This document shows positions 1-8,211 of a DNA stretch of 64,000 bases, one piece after another. The notes under the pieces were generated by a model, which had not been told where the DNA came from, did no database searches, and saw nothing but the letters and a program-made list of their open reading frames with translations. Where the stretch lies: contig CASGDQ010000049.1 of NCBI GenBank assembly GCA_949300325.1, positions 28,367 through 92,366 of the forward strand. Reading direction: 5' to 3'. This stretch comes from an uncultured Spirochaetales bacterium. GTDB lineage: Bacteria; Spirochaetota; Spirochaetia; Sphaerochaetales; Sphaerochaetaceae. The position numbers and the translations under genes were made by a program. Every line of letters begins with the position of its first letter. Positions within the stretch are counted from its first letter, which is position 1.

Positions 1-567
1 GGGAAACCGTGCAAATATGATGAAGATGTTCCCGTTCATCGATCTATTCAGGACCATGATAAAGTCTGAAATTGCGCCATTTTCATCATATACAGGATAC
101 ATGCCCTGCATGAAGTCAGCAAATTGGGGATCCTGTACTCCGCTCTGTTTTATGAAAAGCTCCTTTGAGATCGTGCCTTCCGGGGTTATGACAAAGGAAT
201 CCTGGTCAGGCCGTGTAAGGGATATCTCATAGACAAGATCGCCGATTGAGGGGCTTGCCGTTTTCATCTGCTTGTATAACAAAAGGGAGGATTGATAGTA
301 CTCCGGGCTGTTAGGCTCGGATTCCAGCCAATTTTGCAGCTGCCGGCTGGTAGACAATCTGTCGATTGCCGATCCGATGAACTCAAATGTAAGGCATGCA
401 TTGAAAGACTGCGCATCCGCACTGGATATTACCGCATGGTCGCGCGATACCGACAAGTTCCTTATCAACAGCATGGCGGATAGAAGCAGAATGACCGATA
501 TCGCTATGGTAGCGGCGGCGAAAGTGATCGCAAGCTTCTTTAAGTATATATTTTTCCCTCTTGCCAT
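1..567 (-). CDS. Membrane-anchored sensor/regulator, N-terminal part only
   Basis: The reading frame is open to the window edge, so only the first 189 codons of the gene are visible. The product begins MARGKNIYLKKLAITF and has one long hydrophobic segment at about residues 10-36. An extracytoplasmic, mostly helical region follows, ending in a beta-rich stretch (FIMVLNRSMNGNIFIIFARF) like the sensor domains of AraC-type regulators or YesM-type histidine kinases. The output domain lies outside the window. The gene is divergent from an LplB/LplC-type sugar importer, the usual place for such a regulator, so it probably controls genes 721-9728. The ATG at 565-567 has a purine-rich AGGTGTGG about 15 bases upstream, which is a weak ribosome site. 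Which of the two regulator classes it belongs to cannot be decided. Confidence 0.65.
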   Translation of the reverse strand, partial: MARGKNIYLKKLAITFAAATIAISVILLLSAMLLIRNLSVSRDHAVISSADAQSFNACLTFEFIGSAIDRLSTSRQLQNWLESEPNSPEYYQSSLLLYKQMKTASPSIGDLVYEISLTRPDQDSFVITPEGTISKELFIKQSGVQDPQFADFMQGMYPVYDENGAISDFIMVLNRSMNGNIFIIFARFP

Positions 568-720
568 AATTTTGGATTTTACCACACCTATTTGAAAAAA
601 AATCCGATAATTGTTATTTTTCCTGATTTCCGGCTTTTTGCTGATGAACGGAAAAAAGACGATTTACAACTGAAAAAACGGGAATTTAGACTGATTCTGG
701 ACTCAAAAGGAGGATTCAGG
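568..720. promoter_or_regulatory. Divergent promoter region of the oligosaccharide locus
   Basis: This 153-base A+T-rich gap separates the sensor gene from the importer operon. On the plus strand TTTACA at 664-669 and TAGACT near 688 with an 18-base spacer are a possible weak promoter. A strong AAAGGAGG ribosome site just before 721 fixes the permease start. I see no clear palindrome that would mark the regulator's site. Confidence 0.35.
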
Positions 721-1656
721 ATGGAAAATAAACTTAAAACGGTTTCCATAAATGCACCGTTAAAGAAACGTTTCCTGAAATGTTGGCAACTGCTTGTTCT
801 GCTGCTTCCCGGATTTATCTGGTATCTTATGTTTTGCTACCGTCCCATGATCGGCCTCAGGATGGCATTTTATGATTACAATATCTTCAGGGGATTTAGC
901 GGGAGCACGTTTGTCGGCCTAGATAATTTCAAGACTTATATGCTCGGTCCGGATTTCATCCGCACTGTGAAGAATACGCTTTTTATCGCACTTTGGCAGA
1001 TGGCTATCTGCTTCCCATTCCCGATAATCCTGGCAATCGCGATTACAGAAATGAAAAGCAAGGTGATAAAAAAGACTGTGCAGACCTCGTCTTTTCTGCC
1101 TTATTTCATTTCAACCGTCGTTGTCTGCGGCATGGTTGTGAATTTCCTTTCTCCGAGCACCGGCATCATAAACAAATTCATTGAGCGTCTGGGCGGGGAG
1201 GCAAAATACTTCATGGTTTATCCGCAGTATTTCCGCCCTGTCTACACCTTGATGACGCTTTGGCAGACTGCAGGTTTCAATGCAATCGTATATATTGCCG
1301 CATTGATGGGCATCGACCCGCAGCTTTATGAGGCGGCAATAGTCGATGGAGCCGGAAGATGGCAGAGGATAAGGCATATAACGATTCCTGGAATAATCCC
1401 GACTGTAGTCACGATGTTCATCATGAATATCGGAAAGATGGTCAAAGTAGGGTATGAAGCCATCCTTCTTCTTTACCAGCCGTCCACATATTCGACAGCG
1501 GATGTGATCAGCACATACAGCTTCCGCGTAGGAATTCAGAATGGCGATTACGGAATTGCGACCGCCGCCGGCCTTTTTGAGGCTGTCATCGCATTGATAC
1601 TGGTTGTATTCGCCAATAAGTTCAGCAAGCGTCTGACAGAGAATGCGCTGTGGTGA
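721..1656 (+). CDS. Carbohydrate ABC importer permease, LplB type
   Basis: A 311-residue inner-membrane permease of the MalF-like fold with six probable membrane segments. The conserved cytoplasmic EAA loop, which docks the ATPase, is visible as YEAAIVDGAGRWQRI followed by ITIPGI. In sequence type it matches the LplB/YtcP-linked importers that carry oligosaccharides, including uronic-acid products, into the cytoplasm. The frame is open further upstream, but the ATG at 721 is chosen because AAAGGAGG lies directly in front of it and the protein then begins MENKLKTVS. It is the first gene of an importer set with 1668-2585 and 2603-4213. No ATPase gene follows, so a shared ATPase elsewhere in the genome is inferred. 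Confidence 0.9.
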   Translation: MENKLKTVSINAPLKKRFLKCWQLLVLLLPGFIWYLMFCYRPMIGLRMAFYDYNIFRGFSGSTFVGLDNFKTYMLGPDFIRTVKNTLFIALWQMAICFPFPIILAIAITEMKSKVIKKTVQTSSFLPYFISTVVVCGMVVNFLSPSTGIINKFIERLGGEAKYFMVYPQYFRPVYTLMTLWQTAGFNAIVYIAALMGIDPQLYEAAIVDGAGRWQRIRHITIPGIIPTVVTMFIMNIGKMVKVGYEAILLLYQPSTYSTADVISTYSFRVGIQNGDYGIATAAGLFEAVIALILVVFANKFSKRLTENALW

Positions 1657-1667
1657 GGAGGTGTAAA

Positions 1668-2585
1668 ATGAAAGTGTTTTCAAGCAAGATAAAAGGTACG
1701 GGCTCCTCTGCCAGAATCGAGGGGACAGGAGAAAAGGTTTTCGATATCGTGCTCAACCTGATCGGCCTGATTCTCATAGCTGTATGCCTTTATCCGATAT
1801 ACTATGTCTTCATCGCTTCCATAAGCAGGCCGCTTTATGTAGAGAACGGACAGGTGATGTTCAAGGCAGTTTTGCCTACCTGGCAGAGCTATAGGGAAGC
1901 CTTCCAGACCCCGTATCTCTGGTCGAGCTACGGCAACAGCATCTTCTACACTCTGTTTGGAGTGCTGGTGAACATGATCTTCTCATCCACTATGGCCTAT
2001 GCACTGAGCAAGCAGCGTCTTTTGGGACGCAAGGCGTTCACCCTCTTTACAGTGTTCACCATGTGGTTCAGCGCCGGAGTCATTCCTCTTTATATGACGT
2101 TCAGGGATTATGGATTGATCAATACCAGGACTGCGATTTTGTTCGGGTTTGCAATCAGCACATACAACATGATAATCCTCAAGAGCTTTTTCGAGCAGGT
2201 TCCGGGATCTTTGGAGGAGGCGGCTTTCATCGATGGCGCAAGCGATTTCAGGATTTTTGCCCAGATCTATCTGCCGCTTTCCAAGCCAGCTCTTGCTACG
2301 GTCGGACTGTTTTATGCGGTGAACAGATGGAACGGCTACTTCTGGCCGATGAACCTTCTTACCGATGACAGCAAGGTTCCTTTGCAGGTGCTTATGAAAA
2401 AGCTTCTTGTGGATAGGACTGCAAACGAGATGGAGTCTGCAATAATAACAAGCGCGTCGCTGACAAGCCAGACCACTGTCATCTATGCGTTGATAATAAT
2501 AGCGATCATTCCGATGGTGATAGCTTATCCGTTCGTACAGAAATACTTCAAGAGCGGATTGACCATCGGTGCAAATAAGGGTTGA
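1668..2585 (+). CDS. Carbohydrate ABC importer permease, LplC/YtcP type
   Basis: A 305-residue inner-membrane protein, the second half of the translocation channel of the preceding permease. The EAA loop reads LEEAAFIDGASDFRI, and the C-terminus is the usual hydrophobic stretch ending FKSGLTIGANKG. A GTG at 1650 would overlap the preceding gene, but the ATG at 1668 has GAGGAGGTG at ideal spacing and is preferred. The gene starts 11 bases after its neighbour and lies 17 bases before the binding-protein gene, so the three are certainly co-transcribed. Confidence 0.9.
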   Translation: MKVFSSKIKGTGSSARIEGTGEKVFDIVLNLIGLILIAVCLYPIYYVFIASISRPLYVENGQVMFKAVLPTWQSYREAFQTPYLWSSYGNSIFYTLFGVLVNMIFSSTMAYALSKQRLLGRKAFTLFTVFTMWFSAGVIPLYMTFRDYGLINTRTAILFGFAISTYNMIILKSFFEQVPGSLEEAAFIDGASDFRIFAQIYLPLSKPALATVGLFYAVNRWNGYFWPMNLLTDDSKVPLQVLMKKLLVDRTANEMESAIITSASLTSQTTVIYALIIIAIIPMVIAYPFVQKYFKSGLTIGANKG

Positions 2586-2602
2586 TGAAGGAGGATTATA
2601 TT

Positions 2603-4213
2603 ATGAAGAAAACCTTATTGGCAGTATTTTTATGCCTGCTGGTCATCATGCCGGTCATGGCTATGGGCGGAAGCGATTCGAAGAATTCCGCTTCTGCAGT
2701 GGCAGAGTCCACCCCGACCTTGAATGCCGATGGAACTTTCCATCTGCCTATTGTGGACAAGCCCACCACGTTTACGATCTTTTTGAATTTCAACAACATG
2801 CCGTTCGATCCGAACTGGAGAGTCTGGCAGGAGCTCACAAAGCTTACTAATATCAGCTTCTCCAGCGTCATAAGCCAGTCCAACTCAAATGAGAGCGAGG
2901 CTTTCAATCTGATGCTTTCTTCCGGCAATCTTGCCGATGTCATCGGGTATGTAAGCACATCCGACCTTGAGAAGCTCGGAAGGGATGGGGGCCTTATCGC
3001 GCTTAACGATCTTATTGATCAGTATGCTCCGAACATCAAGAAGATGATGGATGAGGATCCGAAGTTCAAGCAATACGCGACCAGCACCGATGGAAATATC
3101 TACTTCATTCCTAAAAACCAGCAGCTCAAGGCTGCAGAGTATTGGTGGATCAGAAAGGACTGGCTCGATAAGCTTGGCCTTGAGATCCCGACGACTGTCG
3201 ACGAGCTTTACACCGTCCTGACTGCATTCAGGAACGAGGATCCGAACGGCAACGGGCTCAAGGATGAGATCCCTGTATTCGACCGTGCAGGATGGAAGAT
3301 GCCAGATGAATACCTATATCTCTGGGATACATCCCTTGAGTTCTATGTCCGCGATGGCGTTGTTGAGTACGAGCCTATGGAAGAGAACTTCAAGATCGGT
3401 GTTAAAAACATGATCAAGTGGTATAAGGAAGGGCTTATAGACCCGGAAATCTTTACCCGCGGGCCGAAGGGAAGGGATACTCTTCTTGCTGCCAACCTCG
3501 GTGGTATGACGCATGACTGGGTGAGCGCCTCCGATTATAACGGAAAGCTCAACAGCGAGATTCCTGATTTCGAGTTTGTCGTCATGGCGCCTCCTGCGGA
3601 CCAGAACGGTGTCGTGAAGGAGAGGACGGAGCGCTTCCCTGGAGTAGGTTGGGGCATCTCAAGCACCTGCAAGGATCCTGTGACCGTAATCAAGTTCTTC
3701 GATTTCCTTTTCACAGAGGAGGGGTCTGCACTGATGAACTGGGGAATCGAGGGCGAGTCCTACTATATCGATGAGAACGGAGATAAGCAGTTCTATGATG
3801 AGATCCTCAATGGAGATCAGACTGTAACCGGATACTTAAGGAGCATCGGAGCCATCTATCGTGTAGGAATGAACCAGGATGGCGGATATGAGCTTGCAAG
3901 CATGAACGAATATGGAAAGGCTGCGTCTGATCTCTACGAATCGCATCCGGAGTGGTATCTCGAGGGCGTTCCCCCGTATGCGGATGGAAAGCTCGACATG
4001 AAATACTTCCCTGAGGATGAGACGAGGTATCAGAGGATAATGAGCTCCATAACACCGTATGTGGAGGAAAAGTTCCAGTCATGGATTCTTGGAACCAGCG
4101 ATTTTGATGCCGATTATGACAAGTTCATCCAGGAGCTCAAGAACCGTGGCATCGAGGAAGCCATCGAGATCAATCAGAGAGCATTCGACTACTATATCGA
4201 AAGCGGAAAATGA
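2603..4213 (+). CDS. Extracellular solute-binding protein of the oligosaccharide importer (LplA/YtcQ type)
   Basis: A 536-residue secreted substrate-binding protein. Residues 1-22 form a signal peptide ending PVMAMGG with no lipobox cysteine, which fits a soluble periplasmic protein and the signal style of other spirochaete binding proteins. The length and sequence (WWIRKDWLDKLGLEIP, then the DPNGNGLKDEIP acidic loop) fit the long family 1 binding proteins paired with LplB/LplC. The ATG at 2603 is preceded by GAAGGAGGATT. The neighbours, sulfatases and an unsaturated glucuronyl hydrolase, suggest the ligand is an unsaturated sulfated uronic-acid oligosaccharide, but no ligand residues can be assigned from sequence alone. 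Confidence 0.88.
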   Translation: MKKTLLAVFLCLLVIMPVMAMGGSDSKNSASAVAESTPTLNADGTFHLPIVDKPTTFTIFLNFNNMPFDPNWRVWQELTKLTNISFSSVISQSNSNESEAFNLMLSSGNLADVIGYVSTSDLEKLGRDGGLIALNDLIDQYAPNIKKMMDEDPKFKQYATSTDGNIYFIPKNQQLKAAEYWWIRKDWLDKLGLEIPTTVDELYTVLTAFRNEDPNGNGLKDEIPVFDRAGWKMPDEYLYLWDTSLEFYVRDGVVEYEPMEENFKIGVKNMIKWYKEGLIDPEIFTRGPKGRDTLLAANLGGMTHDWVSASDYNGKLNSEIPDFEFVVMAPPADQNGVVKERTERFPGVGWGISSTCKDPVTVIKFFDFLFTEEGSALMNWGIEGESYYIDENGDKQFYDEILNGDQTVTGYLRSIGAIYRVGMNQDGGYELASMNEYGKAASDLYESHPEWYLEGVPPYADGKLDMKYFPEDETRYQRIMSSITPYVEEKFQSWILGTSDFDADYDKFIQELKNRGIEEAIEINQRAFDYYIESGK

Positions 4214-4218
4214 TCCAA

Positions 4219-4236
4219 AGGGGGCTTCGGCCCCCT
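4219..4236 (+). promoter_or_regulatory. UUCG-capped hairpin after the binding-protein gene
   Basis: AGGGGGC-TTCG-GCCCCCT forms a seven-pair stem closed by the very stable UUCG tetraloop, six bases after the binding-protein stop codon. Only GTTT follows, so it is a poor terminator. It more likely protects the 3' end of the binding-protein message or lets only part of the transcription through to the sulfatases. A similar hairpin follows the second binding-protein gene at 13750-13771. Confidence 0.75.
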
Positions 4237-4250
4237 GTTTCAGGCGGTAT

Positions 4251-5624
4251 ATGAAAAGAAAAAACCTTTTATACATTTTTGCCGACCAGTGGAGATACCA
4301 TGCTGTCGGCTGTTCTCATGAAGATCCGGTGAAAACTCCGAATATGGATGAATTTTCCGCCGAAAGCCTTATCTGTGACAATGCAATCAGCACATATCCC
4401 TTATGCTCCCCGCATAGAGCTGCGCTTTTGACCGGCAAGCATCCGCTTAACTGCAGGATGTGGACCAACTGCAAGATAGGATTGAAGGACATATTAATGC
4501 TTTTCCCGCAAGAAAAGCTGATCAGCGATGTCCTTTATGAAAACGGCTATGATACATCCTATATAGGGAAGTGGCATCTTGATGCAAGCGAGCTTAATTT
4601 CGATCCCGCTCCCGCATCCGGAGCTAAGAACTGGGATGCCTATACGCCTAGGGGAGAAAGGAGGCATCACTTTAATTTCTGGCATTCCTATGGAGCTATG
4701 GACGAGCATCTCGATCCTCATTATTGGGAGGATTGCCCAGCTCAGATAAAACCGGGCAAATGGTCTGTGGAGCATGAAACCGATGTTCTTTTATCGCATC
4801 TTGATGAGAGCAGAAATGATTCTCCTTTTTGTGCATTCCTTTCATGGAATCCTCCGCACCCGCCATATGATCAGGTGCCTGAAAAGTATCTCGAGCTCTA
4901 TCCTGAGGGCTGCCAGGATTTCAGGCCCAATGTTCCCCCTGAAATGGCAAATGATCCTTCCTACCGTTTGAAATGGCGCCAGTATTTTGCCGCTGTAAGC
5001 GGTTTGGATGAGCAATTCGGGCGCATCATTTCCTATCTCAAGAGAAAAGGCCTTTATGATGATACTTTGATAATCCTTTCTGCAGATCATGGTGATTGCA
5101 TGGGGTCCCACGGGCTTTATGGAAAGAATGTGTGGTATGAGGAATCCATAAGGATCCCGCTCATAATCCACGGCTGCGGGGTAAAAAGCGGAAGAAGCGA
5201 TACGCTTTTGGTGAGCGCGGACCATATGCCTACGATCTTGGAGCTGCTTGGCATTGAAATACCTGCAACTGTCGATGGAATAAGCCATGCCGATGTCCTC
5301 AGGGGAAATACTGAAGCAGCCATGCGCGACGATTGTTTCTTATGCATGGTTCCCGGAATGCCGGAGCTTGTAAAGCGTTATGAGCGCTTGGGCCTTAATA
5401 ACAGGGCTTTTGGCTGGAGAGGTGTGCGCGATAAAAGATATACATATGTCGTCGATAATGGAACCGATCCCCAGGCAGAACAGAAGAGATACCTCTATGA
5501 CAATCTCGAGGATCCTTATCAGATGGAGCCTAGAGTGTTGGAAAAGGATGATGAGGTATGCAGAAAGTATGATAAGCTTTTGTTGAAGCATATGGCTGAG
5601 AACAACGATCCGTTCGCTTTATAG
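4251..5624 (+). CDS. Cytoplasmic type I (formylglycine) sulfatase 1
   Basis: A 457-residue arylsulfatase-fold hydrolase that removes a sulfate ester from a carbohydrate. The catalytic cysteine that must be converted to formylglycine is C52 in YPLCSPHRAALLTGK. This is the core CxPxR signature with an unusual His at the usual Ser/Ala position. Other family marks are the N-terminal metal Asp (IFADQW), GKWHLD near residue 105, and SADHGD. The protein starts MKRKNLLYIFADQW with no signal peptide, so it acts in the cytoplasm. The ATG at 4251 gives the standard family start; the frame is open much further upstream but only as a shadow of the previous gene. The site just upstream, CAGGCGGT, is a modest ribosome site. 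The exact sulfate position cut is unknown. Confidence 0.9.
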   Translation: MKRKNLLYIFADQWRYHAVGCSHEDPVKTPNMDEFSAESLICDNAISTYPLCSPHRAALLTGKHPLNCRMWTNCKIGLKDILMLFPQEKLISDVLYENGYDTSYIGKWHLDASELNFDPAPASGAKNWDAYTPRGERRHHFNFWHSYGAMDEHLDPHYWEDCPAQIKPGKWSVEHETDVLLSHLDESRNDSPFCAFLSWNPPHPPYDQVPEKYLELYPEGCQDFRPNVPPEMANDPSYRLKWRQYFAAVSGLDEQFGRIISYLKRKGLYDDTLIILSADHGDCMGSHGLYGKNVWYEESIRIPLIIHGCGVKSGRSDTLLVSADHMPTILELLGIEIPATVDGISHADVLRGNTEAAMRDDCFLCMVPGMPELVKRYERLGLNNRAFGWRGVRDKRYTYVVDNGTDPQAEQKRYLYDNLEDPYQMEPRVLEKDDEVCRKYDKLLLKHMAENNDPFAL

Positions 5625-5632
5625 GAGGATTT

Positions 5633-6799
5633 ATGCTTGATTTGGAAAAACTTGCCGATCTCGATTCTGCAGCATTGAATGATGCTGAGAAATATGCGCT
5701 TATGCAGACAACTTCCTGTCTTGATAGGTTCACCAATTTTTTCAAGTATTCCCATGCTGAAAATGGATTCTATCCTCAAAGTGAGAATGTCGAATGGACT
5801 ACGGGGTTCTGGACCGGGCAGTTATGGCTATGCTATGAATTGAGCGGGGATGAGAAATTCCGGAAAGCAGCTGAATGCCAGGTGGATTCGTTTTATAAGA
5901 GGATAATCGAAAAAATTGATGTGGAGCATCATGACATGGGCTTTCTTTATTCGCCTTCCTGTGTTGCTGCTTATAAGCTTACTGGAAATGAAACCGGCCG
6001 GAAGGCTGCTCTGCTGGCTGCTGACAACCTCGTTTCAAGATTCCAGCAAAAGGGTGGATTCATACAGGCCTGGGGACCGCTGGGAGCTGAAGACAATTAT
6101 CGTCTCATAATAGATTGCCTGCTTAATCTTCCGCTTCTTTTCTGGGCCACAGAGGAAACAGGGGATGGCCATTATGCTGAAATTGCAAAAAAACATCTTG
6201 AAACAGCATTGAAGCTCGTTCTAAGAAGCGATGATTCCACATACCATACCTATTATTTCGATAAAACTACAGGAGAACCGCTTCGGGGCGTCACTGCACA
6301 GGGAAACAGGGATGGTTCAGCTTGGGCAAGAGGACAGGCGTGGGGCGTATATGGCTCCGCTTTGGCCTACAGATATCTTAAAAACGATAAGTCGATGGAT
6401 GTTTTCAACCGGACAACCGGCTACTTCCTTTCCCATCTTCCCGATGATGTTATTCCATATTGGGATTTTGATTTCACAAACCCCAGCACAGAGCCGCGCG
6501 ATTCCTCAGCTCTTGCGATCACAATCTGCGGCATGCTTGAAGCATCCAGATGGACAAACGGAGAAAAGTCTGTCTTGCTCAGGCAAGAGGCCGGAAAGCT
6601 TTTCAGGCAGCTTTATGAGAGATGTGCGGTTACAGATCCCCAGGTATCAGACGGCCTTCTGCTTCATGGAACCTACGCTAGAAAGAGCAAATGGAACACC
6701 TGCCGCAATCGCGGTGTGGATGAATGCAATATCTGGGGGGATTATTATTATCTGGAGGCCCTTGTCCGTCTGAAGAAGGATTGGGACCCATATTGGTGA
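5633..6799 (+). CDS. Unsaturated glucuronyl hydrolase, glycoside hydrolase family 88
   Basis: A 388-residue alpha6/alpha6-barrel enzyme that hydrates the 4,5 double bond of the unsaturated uronic acid left by polysaccharide lyases and so releases it from the disaccharide. The two catalytic aspartates of the family are recognisable as D101 in HHDMGFLYSPS and D161 in IIDCLLNLPLLFW. They are 60 residues apart, against 61 (D88 and D149) in the Bacillus sp. GL1 enzyme. No signal peptide is present, so it is cytoplasmic. TAGGAGGATTT precedes the ATG. The gene sits between sulfatases in one operon, which indicates that the imported substrate is a sulfated unsaturated disaccharide, as from chondroitin, dermatan or heparan. 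No lyase is in this window. Confidence 0.92.
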   Translation: MLDLEKLADLDSAALNDAEKYALMQTTSCLDRFTNFFKYSHAENGFYPQSENVEWTTGFWTGQLWLCYELSGDEKFRKAAECQVDSFYKRIIEKIDVEHHDMGFLYSPSCVAAYKLTGNETGRKAALLAADNLVSRFQQKGGFIQAWGPLGAEDNYRLIIDCLLNLPLLFWATEETGDGHYAEIAKKHLETALKLVLRSDDSTYHTYYFDKTTGEPLRGVTAQGNRDGSAWARGQAWGVYGSALAYRYLKNDKSMDVFNRTTGYFLSHLPDDVIPYWDFDFTNPSTEPRDSSALAITICGMLEASRWTNGEKSVLLRQEAGKLFRQLYERCAVTDPQVSDGLLLHGTYARKSKWNTCRNRGVDECNIWGDYYYLEALVRLKKDWDPYW

Positions 6800-6804
6800 T
6801 TGCA

Positions 6805-8211
6805 ATGGAAAAAAAGAACATACTCATATTCGTTTTGGATCAGCTTGCCTGGCGTGCCTTGGATATCCATGGCGGGTTTGCCGCTGCTCCGAACATCGCG
6901 AAACTGGCACAAGACGGGGTGGATGTGGATGAATGCTATTGTCCCTATCCGCTATGCCAGCCGTCCAGGGCTTCGTTTTGGACCGGTAAATTCTCGCATC
7001 GCAACAGGGTGTGGTCAAATGGCCGCAAATGGAAAATAACGGAAATCGGCGAGGATGTGCCGACGCTAGGATCCGTATTTTCCGAGCATGGCTATCAAAC
7101 CATGCATTTCGGAAAGAAGCATGATGGCGGTGCGCTCCGAGGTTTTTGGTGCGATGAGGAGAAGGAAAAATGGATTGCCGATGAAAATCCGGCCTTTCCT
7201 TTCAATATGGATACATATGCCGATGCGTATACTGTTGAAAGGAGCGTGGACTATCTTTCATCCTATTCGTATGAGAAACCTCTTATGATGGTGGTTGATT
7301 TGATCAATCCTCATAACATCTGCGGCTGGATCGGCAAAAACCGCGGGGTGCATGATGATGTGCCTTTTTCGGGAGCGCTGCCAGAATTGCCTCCGAATTA
7401 CCATTTTGATGATATTGCCAACAGGCCTATTCCAGTCCAATATCTCTGCTGCTCTCATGTCAGGCAATCACAGACTGTCGGATGGACGGATATGAATTTC
7501 AGGCATTATCTTGCCGCTTATTCGTATTACCTTGGAATAGCGGACTCTTATATCGGAAGGGTTCTGGAGGCTTTGGATAAAAGCGGTGGCCGGGATGATA
7601 CGCTTATCGTCCTTTTTTCCGATCATGGAGATAATATCACGAGCCGGCAATCGGTAACCAAGCAGGTCACGCTCTATGAGGAGGTTGTGCGGGTGCCGCT
7701 GATTTTCTCCGGATGCAAAGTAGGACGGAAAGGGGTGCATGTCAAAGGGCTAGCTTCCCTTCTCGATCTTTTTCCCACTCTCTGCTCTTATGCCTCCATT
7801 CCTGTTCCAGAGGGCTTGGATGGCATGGATATCTCATCGATCTTCAGCTCTGGAGATATCCCAAAAAGGGAATATGTTGAAAGCGAATGGTTTACAGAAT
7901 GGGGCTATACAATATCTCCCGGCCGCATGATCAGAAGCGGACAATGGAAGTATATCCGTTATCTTGAAGGAGATGGGGAGGAACTTTATGATCTGCAGCA
8001 TGATCCTTATGAGATGAGAAACCTTGCCGGGGTAGCCGAATATTTTGCAAAAAAGGAAATGATGCGCGCCCTTCTTGCCAAGCATCTAGATAAGACGGAT
8101 GACCCGTTTTTGTCTTTGAATTGGAAGGCTTCGCCCAAATGGCGCAGCCATGAGCTCGGCTACCAGTGCCACAGGGGCATAACAGCACCTGAAGATACGG
8201 AGGAACAGTAA
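6805..8211 (+). CDS. Cytoplasmic type I (formylglycine) sulfatase 2
   Basis: A 468-residue sulfatase. The maturation signature is CQPSRASFWTG with the catalytic cysteine at residue 51, an ordinary CxPSR motif. Metal-site elements include VLDQLAWR at the N-terminus and FSDHGDN. The usual GKWH has become FGKKHD, so substrate recognition probably differs from its two neighbours. No signal peptide is seen. The ATG at 6805 lies just after the GH88 stop and has no clear ribosome site. A GTG at 6796, overlapping that stop, is an alternative that GAAGGA about 14 bases upstream would serve slightly better. The last base of its stop is the first base of the next start, so the two sulfatases are translationally coupled. 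Confidence 0.88.
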   Translation: MEKKNILIFVLDQLAWRALDIHGGFAAAPNIAKLAQDGVDVDECYCPYPLCQPSRASFWTGKFSHRNRVWSNGRKWKITEIGEDVPTLGSVFSEHGYQTMHFGKKHDGGALRGFWCDEEKEKWIADENPAFPFNMDTYADAYTVERSVDYLSSYSYEKPLMMVVDLINPHNICGWIGKNRGVHDDVPFSGALPELPPNYHFDDIANRPIPVQYLCCSHVRQSQTVGWTDMNFRHYLAAYSYYLGIADSYIGRVLEALDKSGGRDDTLIVLFSDHGDNITSRQSVTKQVTLYEEVVRVPLIFSGCKVGRKGVHVKGLASLLDLFPTLCSYASIPVPEGLDGMDISSIFSSGDIPKREYVESEWFTEWGYTISPGRMIRSGQWKYIRYLEGDGEELYDLQHDPYEMRNLAGVAEYFAKKEMMRALLAKHLDKTDDPFLSLNWKASPKWRSHELGYQCHRGITAPEDTEEQ

